Below are positions 9,101 through 15,600 of a stretch of DNA of 29,092 nucleotides, in pieces. Source of the stretch: CBFGWV01 sp965652545 (GTDB taxonomy: Bacteria; Pseudomonadota; Gammaproteobacteria; Competibacterales; Competibacteraceae). Made by a program: the position numbers and the translations under genes. Numbering within the stretch: the first letter of the stretch is position 1; each line of letters opens with the position of its first letter. The notes beneath the pieces were generated by a model. It was given only the letters and a program-made list of their open reading frames with translations. It was not told the origin of the DNA and searched no databases. The stretch covers positions 1 through 29,092 of the forward strand of contig CBFGWV010000030.1 of assembly GCA_965652545.1 (NCBI GenBank). Direction: 5' to 3'.

Positions 9101-9960
9101 TGGACAAGACGCCCGGCAGCATTCTTTGGGATGACTCAAAGAAAGTCGACGCCGACGCCAATAAGAAAATATGGCAGCCTGCCCAGGATAATGTGAAGGA
9201 TAAACTCGGCAAGGCGGCGGTCAATGAGTACAATTCGCTGCCGAGTGACGTCAAGAAGAACATTCTCAACGAGGCAAAGCGTAAGCTGGGCGATGCCGGT
9301 AAGAATCTCAGCGATATCGACAAGATCAAACTGATTGGTCCAGGGCTGAAAGTCTTGGGCAATCTCGCGTATGGCGCAGGCTCGGTATTGGGCATTTATC
9401 TCGGTGTCGACGCCTTGAAGAATGCCGATACACCGCTTGAGAAGGCGGGCGCCGCGATGGCCATCGGTTCCGGCGCGGCCTGGACTGCGGGGGCCGGCGC
9501 CGGCTTCGCATCGCTGTTCGGCGCAGGAACCGGTGCGGCGATCGCCGGCTCGGTGCTCGGCGGCATCGCGCTCGCGATGGCAGTCGTCGGGTTCGGTATC
9601 GGTCTGGCGCTGCGAAACAAAGTCCAAGAGGACAAGGCTGACGAGGTTCGGGACTATTTCAACCAGTTTGCTTCAATGGACTTACTCAAAGACGATTGGG
9701 GGCACAAGCTCGATTACACTATTCACTTGATGTACGAGTTCGAGTCCAAGCCCACGCCGAAGAATCCGTCCGATGAGTGGTATCGATACTATTTCCCTGA
9801 GGACATGATGCCTTGGGAGGCCCAGCCGGAGCACTTCGAGAGGTTCCTGGAGTACCAGGCTTCCGGAGAAACGCCCTCGGGCTCCTTCTGGCATATTGAC
9901 TATGCTGACCCGGCGTTTGTAGGCCATGGCGACGAGCCGGATGGGCCCAGGTGGGTATAA
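6172..9960 (+). CDS. Giant acidic repeat protein with hydrophobic glycine-rich C-terminal region
   Basis: 1262 residues. The ATG at 6172 is chosen over an in-frame ATG at 6085 because GAGGAG precedes it by eight bases. The N-terminal ~75 residues are acidic and probably disordered, with no signal peptide. Residues ~80-560 are four tandem repeats, with unit starts near 82, 203, 335 and 457. Each carries Y-[DE]-D-x-L-N, then LYKNLI..KL, SLDKA, a G/DYW-like motif and a closing AY..Y/F. Residues ~560-900 are helical and charged. Hydrophobic stretches lie at ~907-928, ~1061-1080 and ~1093-1148; the last is a long Ala/Gly run of glycine-zipper type seen in pore-forming or membrane-inserting proteins. 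The C-terminal part recalls proteins labelled 'type III effector HrpK domain', an unchecked impression. Base composition is visibly less GC-rich than in the neighbouring trp genes. A secreted effector, translocator or structural protein are all possible. Confidence 0.8.
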   Translation: MSAVVEKLPPNGQPEPLEPTKKAVSRLDEQAFEHAAENPDETPEGDELSVIGDVPINLSQKAVVDDDDTKPPPKFDLDEDKYDDALNSIVHEMVDSVDGRSLQGITRGDNAKHYQYMIEYKLHEQAKNGKNVSLDKAYMEVEEAIRGRYGLAADNYDNKNHRLDVLEGYWERQKGREQAKDLAVGAYQKYWNKYGPPADEGSYDDKLNTLASGMIGGVVEKHHNRILAIGLANNDKVKELYKNLVKDKLADQGAPFNLDRAHREVMEDLRARMKTAAGNTEHRSDKLLDVMDGYWEDQTGEADAKSLARTAYEEFQDEYEPTDEDTTQIKGDSKYEDELNAVAATLADGIDADTGRVPHFTDGDIRDHYGNLIYLKLQEQKKAGDGISLDKAYDDVRNDLTERMPHALRDHDDPGGAKKAYDKYWKDGDGRGDAGKVARDAYGKFLQENTLLDNPDYEDNLNALTTSMGDGVIDDTRTLSGLRGGVPKELYKNLITHKLDEGKSLDEATDEVVSELEERVKAAYSGDTEDIVLGYFSRRDGKDAAKDAASEAYAEYIGSRDDRSPGAGSPDKPRGDGGEDDLLPPVATDIMNAETVDGTTVSDVFVGKIIDEYENSDQEYKREFAELVRLKAAIAGGFEIMPYQVRPNGGSGGAGDITDYADNMHVMDPRIMRDLVDVETLDAKIAEMVEKHDDLRTDQDAFLKASVMRIKDKKTLTDRIYATMTSPAYEEMLKNAQSEDGDTEALARYASDIRSLELLDPDLAAEVQSKLVDGAAFGAFDDLFEKGPDAFDEEAVGMAAKDVAYAIVRGSVLGGYATTGALDLRAFFDGKIQLDPLGFSPEERARYESAKKEYQRLHKLFTDSWKDIKVDRGTSPYGKDWIKQYKLQLEKNISKSTPLMKDLNNRGILGVGAGMMCLVAGAMGLSMNGYENTTPEQRMGSAFYLLWTSSNIPDAFRKGGVLETLLRQPGMADAIGMDKTPGSILWDDSKKVDADANKKIWQPAQDNVKDKLGKAAVNEYNSLPSDVKKNILNEAKRKLGDAGKNLSDIDKIKLIGPGLKVLGNLAYGAGSVLGIYLGVDALKNADTPLEKAGAAMAIGSGAAWTAGAGAGFASLFGAGTGAAIAGSVLGGIALAMAVVGFGIGLALRNKVQEDKADEVRDYFNQFASMDLLKDDWGHKLDYTIHLMYEFESKPTPKNPSDEWYRYYFPEDMMPWEAQPEHFERFLEYQASGETPSGSFWHIDYADPAFVGHGDEPDGPRWV
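6418..7845 (+). repeat. Four tandem ~122-residue protein repeats inside the giant gene
   Basis: Units begin near nucleotides 6415, 6778, 7174 and 7540, giving spacings of 121, 132 and 122 residues. They are clearly related at protein level (YDDALNSI, YDDKLNTL, YEDELNAV, YEDNLNAL at the unit starts; SLDKAYMEV, NLDRAHREV, SLDKAYDDV, SLDEATDEV in the middle) but have diverged at DNA level. This points to old duplications kept under selection, not a recent expansion. Confidence 0.8.
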
Positions 9961-10011
9961 ATGGCGGCTGTGAAGCCCGGAGTGGTCGACAGCGGCGCCC
10001 ACGCCATCCAG

Positions 10012-10056
10012 ACTGGCGCATGACAATGTCCTGACAGGAGACATCCATGCGCCAGT
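10012..10056 (+). promoter_or_regulatory. Hairpin enclosing the ribosome site and start codon of the next gene
   Basis: ACTGGCGCATG (10012-10022) pairs perfectly with CATGCGCCAGT (10046-10056). Inside it ATGTC (10026-10030) pairs with GACAT (10040-10044). The AGGAG Shine-Dalgarno (10036-10040) sits in the inner loop and stem, and the ATG (10047-10049) in the outer stem, so the folded RNA would hide both. Translational control is inferred. Confidence 0.55.
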
Positions 10057-10985
10057 TGGACGCCGATGCCGTTATCGAGGCACTGCCCTGGAGCCCGCTG
10101 ATCGATGCGCTGGATACGGCATTTCGCGACGGGGGTGATGTACCGCTGCGTCATCACCATTCCGTCCCTGTGCCCGGCGAGCCGGATGCGACGCTTCTGC
10201 TGATGCCGGCCTGGCAGCCGGGCAAATACATCGGCGTCAAGCTAGTCAATGTCATGCCCGGTAACGGTGCCCGCAATCTGCCCGCCATCCATGGGGTTTA
10301 CCTGCTCTCCGATGGCCGCACCGGGCAGCCACTGGCCCTGCTCGACGGCGCCGCGCTGACCGCGCGCCGCACGGCGGCGGCATCGGCGCTGGCGGCCCGC
10401 TACCTTGCACCGGCCACTGCCCGCACCTTGCTTATGGTGGGTGCGGGTGCCTTGGCGCCCAACCTGATCGCCGCGCACCGCTGCGCCCGCCCGTCCATCG
10501 AACGGGTCGTGATCTGGGCGCGTAGTCTGGAGAAGGCCGGCAGTCTGGCGCAGACGGTGACCATACCGGGCCTTGAGATTGTCGCAACCGATGATCTCAA
10601 GGCGGCTTGCGGCAGCGCGGACATCATCAGTTGCGCCACGCTCTCGACCGAGCCACTGGTCCAGGGTCGGTGGCTCAAGCCGGGCACGCATGTCGATTTG
10701 GTCGGTGCGTTCAAGCCGACCATGCGCGAAACCGACGACGAGGTGATGCGCCGCGCCCGTGTGTTTGTCGATACGCGCGAAGGCGCCACACATGAAGGCG
10801 GCGACATCGTCCAGGCGCTCGAAACCGGTGCGCTGAGCGCTGAGCGGATCGAAGCGGACCTGTTCGATCTGTGTGGCGGCCGTCACCCCGGCCGGGGCGT
10901 GGATGATGCGGCGATCACGGTATTCAAGTCCGTCGGCACGGCGTTGGAGGATCTCGCCGCGGCGATTCTGGCTGTACGCGCATGA
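10047..10985 (+). CDS. Ornithine cyclodeaminase / mu-crystallin family protein
   Basis: 312 residues, the usual size for the family. ATG at 10047 preceded by ACAGGAGACATCC. The N-terminal half holds the substrate part, with Lys65 in the VKLVN motif and the conserved ALLDGAALTARRTAAASALAA stretch. A Rossmann fold begins with VGAGALAPNL (~130), binding NAD(P). The C-terminal half has DLVGAFKPTMRE and the conserved phrase VFKSVGTALEDLAAA. Members are ornithine cyclodeaminases, alanine dehydrogenases of the archaeal type, ketimine reductases or delta-1-pyrroline-2-carboxylate reductases; the sequence alone does not decide, although the short form fits the ketimine/pyrroline-carboxylate reductases. 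Follows the giant gene by 86 bases with no terminator seen, and precedes rpe by 45 bases. Confidence 0.85.
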   Translation: MRQLDADAVIEALPWSPLIDALDTAFRDGGDVPLRHHHSVPVPGEPDATLLLMPAWQPGKYIGVKLVNVMPGNGARNLPAIHGVYLLSDGRTGQPLALLDGAALTARRTAAASALAARYLAPATARTLLMVGAGALAPNLIAAHRCARPSIERVVIWARSLEKAGSLAQTVTIPGLEIVATDDLKAACGSADIISCATLSTEPLVQGRWLKPGTHVDLVGAFKPTMRETDDEVMRRARVFVDTREGATHEGGDIVQALETGALSAERIEADLFDLCGGRHPGRGVDDAAITVFKSVGTALEDLAAAILAVRA

Positions 10986-11030
10986 TTAGGTTAAATTCAC
11001 GAGCCTTTGGCCCGACGTTCAGCCGCCCGT

Positions 11031-11708
11031 ATGCGTGATTTCTGGATTGCACCGTCCATCTTGTCCGCCGACTTTGCCCGTTTGGGCGAAGAGGTTGACG
11101 CTGTTCTGGCCGCCGGTGCCGATGTGGTGCATTTCGACGTGATGGACAATCACTACGTGCCGAACCTCACCGTCGGGCCGATGGTGTGCGCGGCCTTGCG
11201 CAAGCATGGAGTGACCGCGCCCATCGATGTGCATCTGATGGTCAAGCCGGTGGATCGCATCATCCCCGACTTTGCCGATGCCGGGGCCAGCATCATCACG
11301 TTTCATCCAGAGGCCAGCGAACATATCGACCGCACGCTGCAACTGATTCGCGACTGCGGCTGCAAGGCCGGCCTGGTTTTCAATCCGGCGACGGCGTTGC
11401 ATCACCTGGATCACGTCATGGACAAGCTGGACATGATCCTGCTGATGTCCGTGAACCCCGGCTTCGGCGGTCAGTCGTTCATCCCCTCGACACTCGGCAA
11501 ACTGGCTGACGTCCGTCGCCGTATCGACGCCTCGGGTTTCCCCATTCGCCTGGAAGTGGACGGCGGGGTAAAAACAGACAACATCCGCGCCATCGCGGAG
11601 GCAGGCGCCGATACCTTCGTCGCCGGCTCGGCGATCTTCGGCACGCCGGACTACGCCGCGACGATCGCCGCCATGCGCCGTGAACTCGCCGAGGCCAGAT
11701 CCGCATGA
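11031..11708 (+). CDS. rpe: Ribulose-phosphate 3-epimerase
   Basis: 225 residues from the ATG at 11031, the same length as E. coli Rpe and aligned from the first residues (MRDFWIAPSILSADFARLGE). An upstream in-frame TTG at 11007 would add eight residues without support from the family. It interconverts ribulose-5-phosphate and xylulose-5-phosphate in the pentose phosphate pathway. The TIM-barrel landmarks are present: VVHFDVMDNHYVPNLT with metal-binding His and Asp, DVHLMVKPVDR, ITFHPEASEHIDR, LLMSVNPGFGGQSFIP, the catalytic Asp in LEVDGGV, and the phosphate-binding FVAGSAIFG. Its last four bases overlap gph (ATGA), indicating translational coupling. Confidence 0.97.
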   Translation: MRDFWIAPSILSADFARLGEEVDAVLAAGADVVHFDVMDNHYVPNLTVGPMVCAALRKHGVTAPIDVHLMVKPVDRIIPDFADAGASIITFHPEASEHIDRTLQLIRDCGCKAGLVFNPATALHHLDHVMDKLDMILLMSVNPGFGGQSFIPSTLGKLADVRRRIDASGFPIRLEVDGGVKTDNIRAIAEAGADTFVAGSAIFGTPDYAATIAAMRRELAEARSA

Positions 11709-12373
11709 ACTTTGCACCGGCGGCCATTTTCTTCGATCTGGACGGCACGCTGGTCGACAGCGCACCGGATATCTCTGCCGCCCTCAATCGCGCCCTGGCC
11801 GAGTCCGACCTGGCGCCGGTGTCCCTGAACGACGTTCGCCTGTGGGTGGGGCGGGGTGCGCGCCGGCTGGTGGAATGCGCCCTTGCTGCCCAGGATGCGC
11901 CGCGGAGCAGTATCGATGCGGTGCTGGAGCGGTTCGTGGGCATCTACAGCCGTCATCCATGCCGGGACAGCCGCTTGTACGCTGGTGTGCGCGAGACCTT
12001 GCAGGCGTTGACGCGGGACGGCTATCCGCTGGCCTGCGTCACCAACAAGCCGGCCGCGGTGACCGCACCCCTGTTGGCGGCACTGGCCCTGGATGGCTGT
12101 TTTTCGACGGTCGTGGCCGGGGGCGATGTCGCGGCACAGAAGCCCGCCCCCGATGCGCTGATCGAGGCCGCGGCCCGGCTCGGTGTTGCCGTGAGCCATT
12201 GCCTGATGGTGGGCGATTCGGACAACGACGTGCAGGCGGCACGCCGCGCCGGTTGCCCGGTCGCGGTCGTGAGCTTCGGTTACAACCACGGTGCGGATAT
12301 CCGCACCAGCGGTGCCGACGCCGTGCTCGATGACTTCGCCGCCTTGCTGCCGTTGTTGCAGGAGGCGGCATGA
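11705..12373 (+). CDS. gph: Phosphoglycolate phosphatase (HAD family)
   Basis: 222 residues. Removes phosphate from 2-phosphoglycolate, which arises from oxygenase activity of Rubisco or repair of oxidised DNA ends. HAD motifs: FFDLDGTLVDS with nucleophile Asp11 and Asp13, VTNKP with the motif II threonine, the motif III lysine in AAQKPAPD, and MVGDSDNDV with the metal-binding acidic residues of motif IV. An alpha-helical cap lies between motifs I and II (~20-85). ATG overlaps the rpe stop by four bases, and its own stop overlaps the start of the short leader ORF by four bases. rpe-gph pairs are common in gammaproteobacteria, which supports the call over other HAD phosphatases. Confidence 0.93.
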   Translation: MNFAPAAIFFDLDGTLVDSAPDISAALNRALAESDLAPVSLNDVRLWVGRGARRLVECALAAQDAPRSSIDAVLERFVGIYSRHPCRDSRLYAGVRETLQALTRDGYPLACVTNKPAAVTAPLLAALALDGCFSTVVAGGDVAAQKPAPDALIEAAARLGVAVSHCLMVGDSDNDVQAARRAGCPVAVVSFGYNHGADIRTSGADAVLDDFAALLPLLQEAA

Positions 12374-12423
12374 ATACCGCTGCGCTGCGCCGGCAGCTGC
12401 CTGACTTCCGATGGCGACCCTAG
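12370..12423 (+). CDS. Putative 17-residue trpE leader peptide
   Basis: ATG to TAG reads MNTAALRRQLPDFRWRP. AGGAGG lies five bases before the ATG, the strongest ribosome site of this operon, and the ATG overlaps the gph stop (ATGA). It ends 57 bases before trpE, and its stop codon lies in the 5' arm of a hairpin reaching almost to trpE. One Trp codon (12412-12414) lies near its end. Attenuation of trpE by a leader peptide is known in Pseudomonas, but leaders there and in enterics use tandem Trp codons, so a single codon is unusual. A chance ORF remains possible, although the ribosome site and position argue against it. Confidence 0.55.
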   Translation: MNTAALRRQLPDFRWRP

Positions 12424-12468
12424 TCCCTTGGTGCTGGAACACCGGTTTGTCTCCCAAGGTTCGACTAG
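12420..12468 (+). promoter_or_regulatory. Hairpin between leader ORF and trpE, candidate attenuator or translational switch
   Basis: CTAGTCCCTTGG (12420-12431) pairs with CCAAGG and GACTAG (12454-12459 and 12463-12468) around a three-base bulge, giving 12 pairs. A competing small hairpin, GGTG (12430-12433) with CACC (12440-12443), shares bases with it. The 3' arm ends 12 bases before the trpE ATG and covers the only weak purine-rich stretch there (CTAGAG). No T-run follows, so it does not look like a rho-independent terminator. Confidence 0.5.
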
Positions 12469-12480
12469 AGCGTAATACTC

Positions 12481-13965
12481 ATGGATGCCAATCAGTTCGC
12501 CACGCGTGTGGCTCAAGGTTTTAATCGTATTCCCCTGCATCGCCAGATCCTGGCCGATCTGGATACCCCGCTGAGCACCTATCTGAAGCTCGCCGACGGG
12601 GCGTACAGCTATCTGCTCGAATCCGTCCATGGCGGCGAGAAGTGGGGGCGCTACTCGATGATCGGCCTGCCCTGTCGGACGGTGGTGCGGGTGTGCGGGC
12701 ACGAGATCACGGTGACGCGCGACGGTGAAGTCATCGAGCGCCACCAGGCGGCGGATCCGCTGGCCTGGGTGACCGAGTTCAAGGCCCGTTTCAAGGTGGC
12801 CGAGCACGGCGAGGGCCTGCCGCGCTTTGCCGGGGGCTTGGTAGGGTATTTCGGCTACGACTGCGTCCGTTATGTGGAGCCGCGGCTTGCCCACTGCCCC
12901 AACCCCGACCCCGTGGGCACGCCCGATATCCTGCTGCTGGTGTCCGAGGACGTCGTCGTCTTCGACAACCTCTCCGGTACGCTGACGGTGGTGACGCTGG
13001 TCGACCCGGACGAGGACGATGCCTTCGCCCGCGGCCACGCCCGGCTCGATGAGATCGTCGAGCGGCTGCGCGAGCCGACGCCATCGCGCTACCGCCTGGC
13101 CGGGGACAGCGGTCGCGAGGTGGTCGAGCGCGATTTCCGCTCCAGCTTCGATCGCCAGGGCTACGAGTCGGCGGTCGAGCGGATCAAGCATTACATCCGC
13201 GAGGGTGATTGCATGCAGGTCGTACCTTCGCAGCGGATGTCGATTCCGTTCACCTGCGAACCGGTGGATCTGTACCGCGCGCTGCGCAGCATCAACCCCT
13301 CGCCGTACATGTATCACCTGAACCTGGGCGATTTTCACATCGTTGGTGCATCGCCCGAGATTCTCGCCCGTCTGGAAGACGGCATCGTCACGGTCCGCCC
13401 GATCGCCGGCACGCGGCCCCGCGGTGCGACGGAAGCCGAGGACAAGGCGTTGGAAGCCGACCTGCTGGCCGATCCCAAGGAATTGGCCGAGCATCTGATG
13501 CTCATCGACCTGGGTCGCAACGATGTGGGGCGGGTGAGCGAGATCGGCGGCGTGACGCTCACCGAGCAAATGGTCATCGAGCGCTACTCGCACGTGATGC
13601 ACATCGTCTCCAACGTTACCGGCCGCCTGCGCGAAGGTCTCGGCCCGGTGGACGTGCTGCGCGCCACCTTGCCGGCCGGTACCTTGTCCGGGGCACCGAA
13701 GATCCGCGCCATGGAGATCATCGACGAACTGGAGCCGGTCAAACGCGGGGTATACGGCGGCGCCGTGGGCTACCTGTCGTGGTCGGACAACATGGACACC
13801 GCCATCGCCATCCGTACGGCGGTGATCAAGGACGGCACCCTGCACATCCAGGCCGGGGGCGGTATCGTGGCCGACTCGGTGCCGGCCCTGGAGTGGGAGG
13901 AAACCCTGAACAAACGCCGCGCGATGTTCCGCGCGGTGGCCCTGGCCGAACGTGGCCTGGTTTGA
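12481..13965 (+). CDS. trpE: Anthranilate synthase component I
   Basis: 494 residues, full length for TrpE. With TrpG it converts chorismate and glutamine to anthranilate, the first step of tryptophan synthesis. The N-terminal feedback-binding region holds the LLES motif (45-48) where tryptophan binds, so product inhibition is expected. The chorismate-binding C-terminal half has the conserved PIAGTRPRG, EDKALEADLLADPKELAEH, MLIDLGRNDVGRV, SHVMHIVS, LPAGTLSGAPKIRAMEIID and IQAGGGIVADSVP segments. The ribosome site before its ATG is weak, so expression may depend on the leader ORF just upstream. It ends 27 bases before trpG. Confidence 0.98.
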   Translation: MDANQFATRVAQGFNRIPLHRQILADLDTPLSTYLKLADGAYSYLLESVHGGEKWGRYSMIGLPCRTVVRVCGHEITVTRDGEVIERHQAADPLAWVTEFKARFKVAEHGEGLPRFAGGLVGYFGYDCVRYVEPRLAHCPNPDPVGTPDILLLVSEDVVVFDNLSGTLTVVTLVDPDEDDAFARGHARLDEIVERLREPTPSRYRLAGDSGREVVERDFRSSFDRQGYESAVERIKHYIREGDCMQVVPSQRMSIPFTCEPVDLYRALRSINPSPYMYHLNLGDFHIVGASPEILARLEDGIVTVRPIAGTRPRGATEAEDKALEADLLADPKELAEHLMLIDLGRNDVGRVSEIGGVTLTEQMVIERYSHVMHIVSNVTGRLREGLGPVDVLRATLPAGTLSGAPKIRAMEIIDELEPVKRGVYGGAVGYLSWSDNMDTAIAIRTAVIKDGTLHIQAGGGIVADSVPALEWEETLNKRRAMFRAVALAERGLV

Positions 13966-13992
13966 GCTTACGGCTGGTCGAGGGCTGCCAAC

Positions 13993-14571
13993 ATGTTATT
14001 GATGATCGACAACTACGATTCGTTTACCTACAACCTCGTGCAGTATCTGGGCGAGTTGAAGGCCGATGTCCACGTCGTGCGCAACGACGAGATTCCGGTG
14101 GAGGCCATCGAGGACCTCAAGCCTGAGCGCATCGTCATCTCGCCCGGGCCGTGCACGCCCAATGAGGCGGGTATTTCGGTGGAGACCATTCGCCGCTACG
14201 GCGGACGCATTCCCATTCTCGGCGTGTGCCTGGGCCATCAGAGCATCGGCCAGGCGTTTGGCGGGCGTGTGGTCCATGCGCACGATGTCATGCACGGCAA
14301 GACCTCGATGATGCATCACAAGGACATCGGCGTGTTCAAGGGCCTGCCCAACCCCATGCAGGCGACCCGTTACCATTCGCTGATCATCGAGCGCGAAAGC
14401 TGCCCGGACTGCCTGGAGCTCACCGCCTGGACCGAGACGCCCGACGGCGAGCTCGACGAGATCATGGGCGTGCGGCACAAGACCTTGCCGATCGAGGGCG
14501 TGCAGTTTCACCCCGAGTCGATCCTCACCCCACAAGGCCATGATCTTCTGGCCAATTTCCTGCGCCTCTAG
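13993..14571 (+). CDS. trpG: Anthranilate synthase component II, glutamine amidotransferase
   Basis: 192 residues, a stand-alone class I (triad) glutaminase that feeds ammonia to TrpE. The catalytic triad is complete: Cys79 in GVCLGHQ, His173 and Glu175 in VQFHPES. Other family marks are the N-terminal IDNYDSFTYNLVQYL and VISPGPCTP, which forms the oxyanion hole region. No fusion to TrpD, unlike in enterics. It may also serve 4-amino-4-deoxychorismate synthase, as amphibolic TrpG/PabA proteins do; the sequence does not decide. Lies 27 bases after trpE and nine before trpD. Confidence 0.97.
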   Translation: MLLMIDNYDSFTYNLVQYLGELKADVHVVRNDEIPVEAIEDLKPERIVISPGPCTPNEAGISVETIRRYGGRIPILGVCLGHQSIGQAFGGRVVHAHDVMHGKTSMMHHKDIGVFKGLPNPMQATRYHSLIIERESCPDCLELTAWTETPDGELDEIMGVRHKTLPIEGVQFHPESILTPQGHDLLANFLRL

Positions 14572-14580
14572 GAGCCGACC

Positions 14581-15600
14581 ATGGATATGCAGACTGCGAT
14601 TCGTGAGGTCATCGACGGCCGGAGCCTCTCGGGCGAGGACATGACCACGGTCATGCGCACCATCATGACCGGCGAGGCCACCCAGGCCCAGATCGGCGGC
14701 TTTCTGGTGGGGCTGCGCATGAAGGGCGAGACGGTGGATGAGATCGCCGCCGCGGCGCGGGTGATGCGCGAGCTGGCCAGCAAGGTCACCGTGTCCGGCC
14801 CGCATGTCGTCGATATCGTCGGCACCGGTGGCGATGCGGCGGGGACGTTCAACGTCTCCACCGCCTCCAGCGTCGTCGCGGCCGCCGCGGGGGCCCGTGT
14901 GGCCAAGCACGGCAATCGTGCCGTCAGCGGCCGCTCAGGAGCCGCTGACGTGCTGGAAGCCGCGGGCGTGAAGCTGGACTTGCCCAAGGAGCGTCTCGAA
15001 GCCTGTATCGAGCAGGTGGGCGTGGGCTTTCTCTTTGCGCCCCAGCACCACAGCGCCATGCGCCATGCCATCGGGCCGCGGCGGGAGATGGCGGTACGCA
15101 CCATCTTCAACGTGTTGGGCCCCCTGACCAACCCGGCCGAGGCGCCCAACCAGGTGGTCGGCGTGTTCAGCGCCCAACTGGTCGAGCCCATCGCGCAGGT
15201 GCTCAAGGACCTGGGCAGCCATCACACCATGGTGGTGCATGCCGATGACGGGCTGGACGAGATCAGCATCGGGGCACCTACGCGGGTGGCCGAGTTGCGC
15301 GATGGAGAAATCCACACGTACAGCATCGAGCCGGAGCAGTTCGGTATCGCCCGTACTGACCTCGCCGCGGTGAAAATCAGCAGCAGTGCCGAGAGCCTGG
15401 CCATGATCCGCCAGGCACTCTCCGGCGCCCCCGGGCCTGCGCGGGACATGGTCGTGCTCAACAGTGGGGCGGCCATATACGTGGCCGGTTTGGCGGATTC
15501 GCTGGGCGAGGGCATCAAGCGTGCCGCCACGGTCATCGACAGCGGAGGGGCGATGGCGAAGCTCGATGCGCTGATCGCCTTCACCCAGGCGGGAGCGTGA
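14581..15600 (+). CDS. trpD: Anthranilate phosphoribosyltransferase
   Basis: 339 residues. Joins anthranilate and phosphoribosyl pyrophosphate to give N-(5-phosphoribosyl)anthranilate, the second step of the pathway. The PRPP-binding GTGGD motif is at 81-85, followed by the conserved FNVST, the KHGNRAVSGRSGAADVLEAAG segment (anthranilate and PRPP contacts), and GPLTNPA. The metal-binding DGLDEIS motif is in the second half. ATG follows AGGAGCCGACC after the trpG stop with a nine-base gap; its stop overlaps trpC by four bases (GTGA). Confidence 0.98.
   Translation: MDMQTAIREVIDGRSLSGEDMTTVMRTIMTGEATQAQIGGFLVGLRMKGETVDEIAAAARVMRELASKVTVSGPHVVDIVGTGGDAAGTFNVSTASSVVAAAAGARVAKHGNRAVSGRSGAADVLEAAGVKLDLPKERLEACIEQVGVGFLFAPQHHSAMRHAIGPRREMAVRTIFNVLGPLTNPAEAPNQVVGVFSAQLVEPIAQVLKDLGSHHTMVVHADDGLDEISIGAPTRVAELRDGEIHTYSIEPEQFGIARTDLAAVKISSSAESLAMIRQALSGAPGPARDMVVLNSGAAIYVAGLADSLGEGIKRAATVIDSGGAMAKLDALIAFTQAGA

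Noticed and set aside
11007..11030. Upstream TTG start for rpe
   Set aside because: It would add eight residues not present in the family, while the ATG at 11031 gives the same length and N-terminus as E. coli Rpe.
12280..13845. A 521-residue minus-strand frame over trpE
   Set aside because: Antisense shadow of trpE, which is unmistakable on the plus strand; the predicted product matches nothing and would span gph and trpE.
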